From an uncultured Lachnospiraceae bacterium (GTDB taxonomy: Bacteria > Bacillota_A > Clostridia > Lachnospirales > Lachnospiraceae), in the NCBI GenBank assembly GCA_947302185.1, contig CAMYVI010000172.1, positions 1 to 5,747 of the forward strand: a stretch of 5,747 bases of DNA, written 5' to 3'. The position numbers were made by a program, and so were the translations under genes. Of this stretch, positions 1-3,615 are shown piece by piece. The notes below the pieces were generated by a model. It saw only the letters and a program-made list of their open reading frames with translations, was not told the origin of the DNA and did not search any database. The stretch's first letter is position 1. Each line of letters begins with the position of its first letter.

Positions 1-61
1 TCGAATTGTTCTTCGGGATGAGCTGATATGTCTTTCCGGAAACAAGAGATGAGACACAGTC
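1..61 (-). other. Beginning of a further C-terminal domain, cut by the window edge
   Basis: After the last YDG-type unit the protein continues DCVSSLVSGKTYQLIPKNNS to the edge. The pattern of a short Ser-rich entry, then Gly-Lys/Thr-Tyr and a hydrophobic strand followed by Asn-rich sequence resembles the first strand of ricin-like beta-trefoil carbohydrate-binding domains in clostridial surface proteins. About 20 residues is too little for a firm family call. Confidence 0.3.
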
Positions 62-3000
62 AACGATTTCAAACGTCTTGATTCTGGTCCCTGTATAATT
101 TCCCTTACCGGTAATTGTAATCTTTGCTGTGCCGGGATTCAGATTATTCTCATATTTGACAGTATAGTCCGTGTCTTTCGTTAGAGTCTTTCCATCGACC
201 GTAACAGTGAGCGTCGGTGTATATGCTTTTCCTGAATACCCGTAGGAGAGGCTGACGCCTGCCACAGATGCGCTGCTTATATCCGTGAGCTGCGGCGCAT
301 CCGGATCACCGACGATCTTGAAAGGAATTGTCAGCGTCCCCTTATAATTGCCTTTTCCCTTTACGGTTACGGAGGCATTGCCGACATTTGTATTGTTTTT
401 ATAAATCACATCAAAATCGTCCGCATAGGACGGATCAGAGGCGACCGTTCCGTAATAAACTCCCGTGAACCAGAGAACTACCCTCGGCGTCACAGGCTTG
501 CCGGTCCAGTCCTGATCCGATATGGGCGAGTATTCCGCATTTGTAATATCAAGCTGCGCAATCTTAAACGTCGCGCTCCCGTACCAGCCCGCACGATCAT
601 TGATGCCGAGAACATCCGCCGTTGCGGTTCCCGCCGCATCATTTCCTTTATAAGTCACGAGATAATCCTCTTTCGGCACCTCCTGACTGCCCGCCTTAAC
701 AATGCACGGAGGCATAAAATGACAGTTCGGATAATATGTAAGATTGAAGCCCGTGGTATCCAGCGTCACATTCCACGCTGATGTCTTTTTCTTGATCGTA
801 AAGGAAAGCGTCTTGCTTCCGGAATAATTTCCTGTCAGGTTAATCGTAGCCTTGGCGGTACCGGCATTCACATTATTCTGATAGGACATCTGATAGGACG
901 GACTTTCGTCATTAATCGTGAACCCTTTCGGCAACGGCTTCTTCTCGCTGCCGTCATATGTGTAAGCCCGGGTAGCAAGCTCCGCATCGAAGTCTTTTAC
1001 GGCAAGCGGCAGCACCTTAAATGTTGCTGTAGCAGTTCCCGTATAGTTGCCTCTGAGGTTTACAGTAACTTTTCCTTCTCCTGCGTCTATCTGGGAATAA
1101 GCGTACACGTTGTAATCTGTAGATTGACTGAGCGCGACTCCTTCTGCCGTTGAAATTGTATAATCCGGTCGGTGGAACTTACCGTCATAAACGAATTCCG
1201 CCTGGCTCAGCGTAATGACAGGCGTCAGCGGCATAGGATTGATTTTAAAAGTCGAGCTTGCAACGCCCCGGTACTTTCCTTTACCGGTAACGTAGACCGT
1301 AGCGGTTCCGACATTGATATTGTTCTTGTAAGAGACAGCGTAATCCGTACCCTTCTTCAAGGTGGTTCCGCTTATCTTTACGGTAGGATTCTGCGTCACA
1401 GCGCTTCCCGTATATGTCTTTTCGGTAAGATTGCTGATCGCAGCTCCCCCTATATCCGTATTGGCAGGATTGCCCCAGCCCGCATATATATCGAAGTTTT
1501 CCGCGCAGTTGGTGTTTCCGCTCTTTTTGTAGACATTGTTCTCTTCTATATAGTCATAAAAGTCTCTGTACATACTCGAGGAGCCGGCAGGAGAAATGAG
1601 TTTTGTACAGTTTTTATCCGCGAACCAGCCGGTAAATATCCATCCCTCCCGCACCGGTGTGTGCTTTGAAAGGTCAAAGCGGGTACTTGGCCAGCTGAAA
1701 TCGTTATTCCTGTTCCCCCTGGATTTGACAGAATGAATCGTTTCATCCTGACCATCAATCTTGCCGCCGTTTGCATTCAGGGCGACCGTCTTAGCCTCAT
1801 TGTAATTGATATGAATTCTGATCGGATCGTCTTCGCTTCCGTGCTTTTTATTGTCAAACGACCAGTTGTAGTCATTTGCCCCGTTAAAGAAAAATCTCCA
1901 CTGTGACGATGACCTGTCCTCACTTTCGGATACCCTTGTCGGCTGATAGTTTCGGTCCTCTTCCGAGTTGTTCTCGACATACACGGAACTGAGTACATAG
2001 CCTTTGAGTATCGGATGATTAATTGTAAATTCCGGTCCCACTGTCGTCCAGCCGTCTATCGGATTGTACGTGCAGGAAAGATCCTCTGCAAATATAACAG
2101 ATGGGTTCGTTTCTGCAAGCGGCGCCACCGTCGTTTCGTCCAGCACCTCCCTCGTTGTCCCGATCTCATAATCATAGGTCGTATTATTTCCGTATGTGTA
2201 TTCAACCGGATGGTAGTTCGGCAGAGCGACCCATACGATTGAGCCTCCCGACCAATAACTCGCGCCATGATTCGGCCAGTCATCTTCATACGCAACAGCC
2301 CACCCGCTGATGCCCGAATTACCGCTTCCGGAATAATTGAACATGACCGGACAGTCTACGACCGTGATCTCCGTCACATAGCTGTGTACGACTGCTTTTC
2401 CGAGTGTCACGGACCCTGAAACAAGGAGCGGTCCCAACCGGTCTCCCTTGACCAGTTCCTGCCACTGGCCGTCTTTCACAAGAATCCTTCCGGGGTTTCC
2501 ATGAGAGCCGTCTCTTCCGGGATTCGGATCCACCTCCGGAATAATGACAAGCTTGTCGCCCGGATATAAGATACCGACGCCCTGCATATAGTCTCCGTAA
2601 TATTCCCATCTGACTGCGGTCGGATATTCATTCTCATTCAAATCCAGATAATACGTTTTCGGCTGCCTCGGGTTGGCGGGACCTGTCGCAAAACTGGTTG
2701 CCCCGCCGACATAAGGAGGATCCTGGTTGGACTTCGACGCCTGGACGACGGCGTTCGTTCCTACAGTCGTCTCAACGGCTGCTGCCTGTTCCTGAGCATT
2801 GTCCGTCAGGTCTTCCTCCTGATTCTCGTTTTCATCCGGTAAAATGCCGCCTTCCCGGTCTTCATTTTCAGCCGGGGAAATGCCGTCTGCCCGGTTTTCA
2901 TTCTCAGCCGGGGAAATGCCGTCTGCCCGGTTTTCATCCTCAGCCGGGGAAATAATGCCTTCCCGGCTCTCATCTTCACCGGATAAAATGCTGTCGGCCT

Positions 3001-3247
3001 GATCTCCATTTTCTCCGAATGAGACGATACCGGCCTGATCTCCGTTTTCAGCTTCTGTATTGAGACCCGCTCCTACCGATATACCGTCTGCTCCCGAATT
3101 GCCTTCGTACTGTACAGAATCGTCGCTGATCGAATTTTCAGCCATGATATCCGTTTCCGACGCAAACACTGCTGAAACCGGTAAAGAAGTAAGGATCATC
3201 GCGATAATCAAAATCATTGATAACAGCTTTGTGATGCTTTTTTTCAT
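1..3247 (-). CDS. Exported multidomain surface protein with YDG/MBG-type repeats (3' end missing)
   Basis: The frame is open from an ATG at 3245-3247 to the left edge, giving 1082 complete codons with no stop; I checked the translation through the whole span. The ATG follows AAAGGAGG with a four-base gap and opens a clear Sec signal peptide, which fixes the start. Order of parts: signal peptide (residues 1-29); acidic linker; six 12-residue tandem repeats (67-138); acidic and Gln/Ala-rich linker; an unrecognised region (about 173-485); an InlB/Listeria-Bacteroides-type repeat (about 486-591); six YDG/MBG-type beta-sandwich units (about 603-1061); and the first residues of another domain. Known for such architectures: extracellular, cell-surface or adhesin-like roles in gut Clostridia. 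No catalytic motif is visible, so binding or scaffolding is inferred, not shown. Any cell-wall anchor (LPXTG, choline/cell-wall-binding or SLH repeats) would lie beyond the edge. The gene sits behind its own leader, downstream of a terminator. Confidence 0.93.
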   Translation of the reverse strand, partial: MKKSITKLLSMILIIAMILTSLPVSAVFASETDIMAENSISDDSVQYEGNSGADGISVGAGLNTEAENGDQAGIVSFGENGDQADSILSGEDESREGIISPAEDENRADGISPAENENRADGISPAENEDREGGILPDENENQEEDLTDNAQEQAAAVETTVGTNAVVQASKSNQDPPYVGGATSFATGPANPRQPKTYYLDLNENEYPTAVRWEYYGDYMQGVGILYPGDKLVIIPEVDPNPGRDGSHGNPGRILVKDGQWQELVKGDRLGPLLVSGSVTLGKAVVHSYVTEITVVDCPVMFNYSGSGNSGISGWAVAYEDDWPNHGASYWSGGSIVWVALPNYHPVEYTYGNNTTYDYEIGTTREVLDETTVAPLAETNPSVIFAEDLSCTYNPIDGWTTVGPEFTINHPILKGYVLSSVYVENNSEEDRNYQPTRVSESEDRSSSQWRFFFNGANDYNWSFDNKKHGSEDDPIRIHINYNEAKTVALNANGGKIDGQDETIHSVKSRGNRNNDFSWPSTRFDLSKHTPVREGWIFTGWFADKNCTKLISPAGSSSMYRDFYDYIEENNVYKKSGNTNCAENFDIYAGWGNPANTDIGGAAISNLTEKTYTGSAVTQNPTVKISGTTLKKGTDYAVSYKNNINVGTATVYVTGKGKYRGVASSTFKINPMPLTPVITLSQAEFVYDGKFHRPDYTISTAEGVALSQSTDYNVYAYSQIDAGEGKVTVNLRGNYTGTATATFKVLPLAVKDFDAELATRAYTYDGSEKKPLPKGFTINDESPSYQMSYQNNVNAGTAKATINLTGNYSGSKTLSFTIKKKTSAWNVTLDTTGFNLTYYPNCHFMPPCIVKAGSQEVPKEDYLVTYKGNDAAGTATADVLGINDRAGWYGSATFKIAQLDITNAEYSPISDQDWTGKPVTPRVVLWFTGVYYGTVASDPSYADDFDVIYKNNTNVGNASVTVKGKGNYKGTLTIPFKIVGDPDAPQLTDISSASVAGVSLSYGYSGKAYTPTLTVTVDGKTLTKDTDYTVKYENNLNPGTAKITITGKGNYTGTRIKTFEIVDCVSSLVSGKTYQLIPKNNS
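65..1441 (-). repeat. Six consecutive YDG/MBG-type immunoglobulin-like units
   Basis: Residues 603-1061 contain six related units of about 67-83 residues, each ending in a strand like FKI, FKV, FTI or FEI. Approximate spans are 1241-1441, 1013-1228, 794-1006, 560-793, 314-559 and 65-313. The common core is a Tyr-(Thr/Asp)-Gly motif, a short strand, a Thr/Asp-Asp-Tyr turn (KKGTDYAVSYKNN), then VGTATVYVTGKGKYRG or similar. Units one and six are closest to the usual pattern. Unit three reads SYQNNVNAGTAKATINLTGN. Unit four is divergent and carries the pair CHFMPPC. Tandem arrays of this fold are usual in exported proteins of Lachnospiraceae and serve as stalks or ligand-binding modules. Which role applies here cannot be read from the sequence. 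Confidence 0.85.
1475..1792 (-). other. InlB B-repeat / Listeria-Bacteroides-type domain
   Basis: Residues 486-591 match the layout of this surface-protein repeat. A first strand KTVALNANGGKIDG is followed by the hallmark REGWIFTGWFADKNCTKL and, after an insertion, a closing strand FDIYAGW. The family is a small beta-grasp-like extracellular module found in adhesins and other exposed proteins of Firmicutes. The segment between the GW hallmark and the closing AGW (SPAGSSSMYRDFYDYIEENN and onward) is longer than in typical short units, so this copy carries an insertion. Two cysteines, in KNCTK and TNCAE, may form a disulfide across it. Confidence 0.8.
1801..2731 (-). other. Unrecognised N-terminal region of the exported protein
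   Basis: Residues about 173-482 lie between the repeat linker and the InlB-type repeat. The region is rich in Tyr, Trp, Gly and Asn, has alternating polar and hydrophobic stretches such as VVHSYVTEITVVD and RIHINYNEA, and looks like beta-sheet extracellular domain sequence. Its early part contains KTYYLDLNENEYPTAVRWEY and a PGDKLVIIPEV strand; the later part contains GYVLSSVYVENN and SQWRFFFNGANDYNWSF. I see only two cysteines (VVDCPV and LSCTYN), which could pair. I do not recognise the family and assign no function. One or two beta-sandwich domains is the most I would infer. Confidence 0.5.
2834..3049 (-). repeat. Six 36-bp tandem repeats encoding 12-residue acidic units
   Basis: Six consecutive in-frame units cover residues 67-138 of the exported protein. 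The units begin ENGDQAG, ENGDQAD, EDESREG, EDENRAD, ENENRAD and ENEDREG, and most end in a Ser/Leu-Pro-Ala/Asp pattern. A degenerate seventh unit (ENENQEEDLTDN) follows. Units four and five (2870-2941) differ by only one base, which points to recent duplication or homogenisation. The repeats lie just after the signal peptide. They are probably a flexible stalk or spacer, with no domain fold expected. Confidence 0.9.
3161..3247 (-). other. Sec signal peptide of the exported protein
   Basis: Residues 1-29 have a basic start (MKKSITK), an uninterrupted hydrophobic core (LLSMILIIAMIL), a Pro-containing turn (TSLP) and a small-residue cleavage region. The likely cut is after VFA (residue 29), with VSA (residue 26) as the alternative. 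There is no lipobox cysteine, so type I signal peptidase processing is expected. The mature protein would begin with acidic sequence (SETDIMAEN). Confidence 0.92.
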
Positions 3248-3251
3248 AGCG

Positions 3252-3259
3252 CCTCCTTT
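3252..3259 (-). promoter_or_regulatory. Shine-Dalgarno site of the exported-protein gene
   Basis: Read on the minus strand, AAAGGAGG lies four bases before the ATG at 3247. It is a near-perfect complement to the 16S rRNA 3' end. The gap is shorter than the common 6-9 bases but still usable. It supports this ATG as the start over the later in-frame ATGs within the signal peptide. Confidence 0.88.
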
Positions 3260-3329
3260 ACAATCTCTCTTGCATAAAACACGCAGTATGCTCTGAAACG
3301 GCTGCACTTCCGAAGAATTTTTTCTCAGT

Positions 3330-3357
3330 CAGGAAACAGTTTAGAGGAAACAATTTA
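3330..3357 (-). repeat. Two adjacent 14-bp direct repeats in the leader
   Basis: On the minus strand TAAATTGTTTCCTC is followed directly by TAAACTGTTTCCTG; the copies differ at two of 14 positions. They lie about 85-110 bases before the start codon, within the probable untranslated leader. They could be a protein-binding site on DNA or RNA, or a slippage duplication. No known operator is recognised. Confidence 0.55.
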
Positions 3358-3428
3358 GCTTTTTCCGATTAACCTGAATCAAATGATTTCCTTAAGCATT
3401 CCGTCAGAATACTGCGACATATATAATA

Positions 3429-3457
3429 ATATTATCTGATTCTATATTCCCATTCAA
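3429..3457 (-). promoter_or_regulatory. Candidate sigma-A-type promoter for the exported-protein gene
   Basis: On the minus strand TTGAAT (3452-3457) is followed after 17 bases by TAATAT (3429-3434). Each hexamer matches the consensus at four of six positions and the spacing is ideal. The neighbouring sequence is very AT-rich and offers overlapping alternatives, including GATAAT two bases upstream of TAATAT but at a 15-base spacing. Transcription would begin near 3422 and leave a leader of about 175 bases. This is prediction only. Confidence 0.35.
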
Positions 3458-3466
3458 GGAAACCGG

Positions 3467-3494
3467 ATTCTATACAGGGGTAGTTTTCGGGTAG
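3467..3494 (-). promoter_or_regulatory. Paired GGGTAG repeats next to a candidate -10 element
   Basis: On the plus strand gggtag occurs at 3478-3483 and again at 3489-3494, separated by ttttc, an 11-base period close to one helical turn. On the minus strand the pair (CTACCC) ends six bases before TAGAAT (3467-3472), a five-of-six match to the -10 consensus, and no good -35 is present. This arrangement is what an activator-dependent promoter with a response-regulator-type direct repeat over the -35 zone looks like. The regulator is unknown and the assignment is inference. Confidence 0.3.
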
Positions 3495-3544
3495 GTCTGC
3501 CTTTTGTATCCCTTTATTCTCCATCGCGTGATTATACTCACGAT

Positions 3545-3597
3545 AAAAAAAATGAAGCCCGGCGCTCTCACGACCAAATCACGTGAATGCGCCGGGC
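3545..3597 (-). terminator. Intrinsic terminator after the ATPase-like gene
   Basis: Read on the minus strand, GCCCGGCGC (3589-3597) pairs perfectly with GCGCCGGGC (3557-3565). An inner stem of five more pairs (3582-3586 with 3568-3572) is separated from it by a two-base mismatch and closes on a nine-base loop. TTCA and then eight T follow (3545-3552). The hairpin starts about 20 bases after the stop codon. It should end transcription of the upstream gene and separate it from the exported-protein gene. On the plus strand the trailing sequence is T-poor, so it is mainly one-directional. Confidence 0.9.
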
Positions 3598-3615
3598 ATT
3601 TTCAAACTACGTTTT

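Larger units (their letters stand above)
3248..3615. other. Intergenic region between the two minus-strand genes
   Basis: These 368 bases hold no credible gene on either strand. From the right they contain the intrinsic terminator of the ATPase-like gene, a pair of GGGTAG repeats, AT-rich sequence with candidate -10 elements (3421-3440), a 12-base palindrome aatcaaatgatt (3377-3388), a pair of 14-base direct repeats (3330-3357), and the Shine-Dalgarno site. I saw no convincing riboswitch or T-box features. The untranslated leader of the downstream gene would be roughly 170-210 bases, depending on which promoter is used. Confidence 0.75.

Noticed and set aside
1172..1669. Plus-strand frame of 165 codons
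   Set aside because: It is antisense to the InlB-type repeat and the first two YDG-type units, has no recognisable domain and no ribosome binding site.
2698..2955. Plus-strand frame with repeated RLPGFH text
   Set aside because: It is a shadow of the 36-base repeats of the exported protein, which are explained on the minus strand.
2834..3049. Possible CRISPR array, because repeats are 36 bases long
   Set aside because: The units are directly adjacent with no unique spacers, stay in frame and encode a regular acidic peptide. The same applies to 5221-5364.
3532..3537. Perfect TATAAT on the minus strand
   Set aside because: It lies just after the terminator T-run, and the sequence 17 bases upstream (GCTTCA) is a poor -35 that belongs to the hairpin. 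I regard it as chance, though a weak promoter cannot be excluded.
3579..3586. Perfect palindrome TCACGTGA as an operator
   Set aside because: It sits in the loop and inner stem of the terminator hairpin and is explained by that structure.
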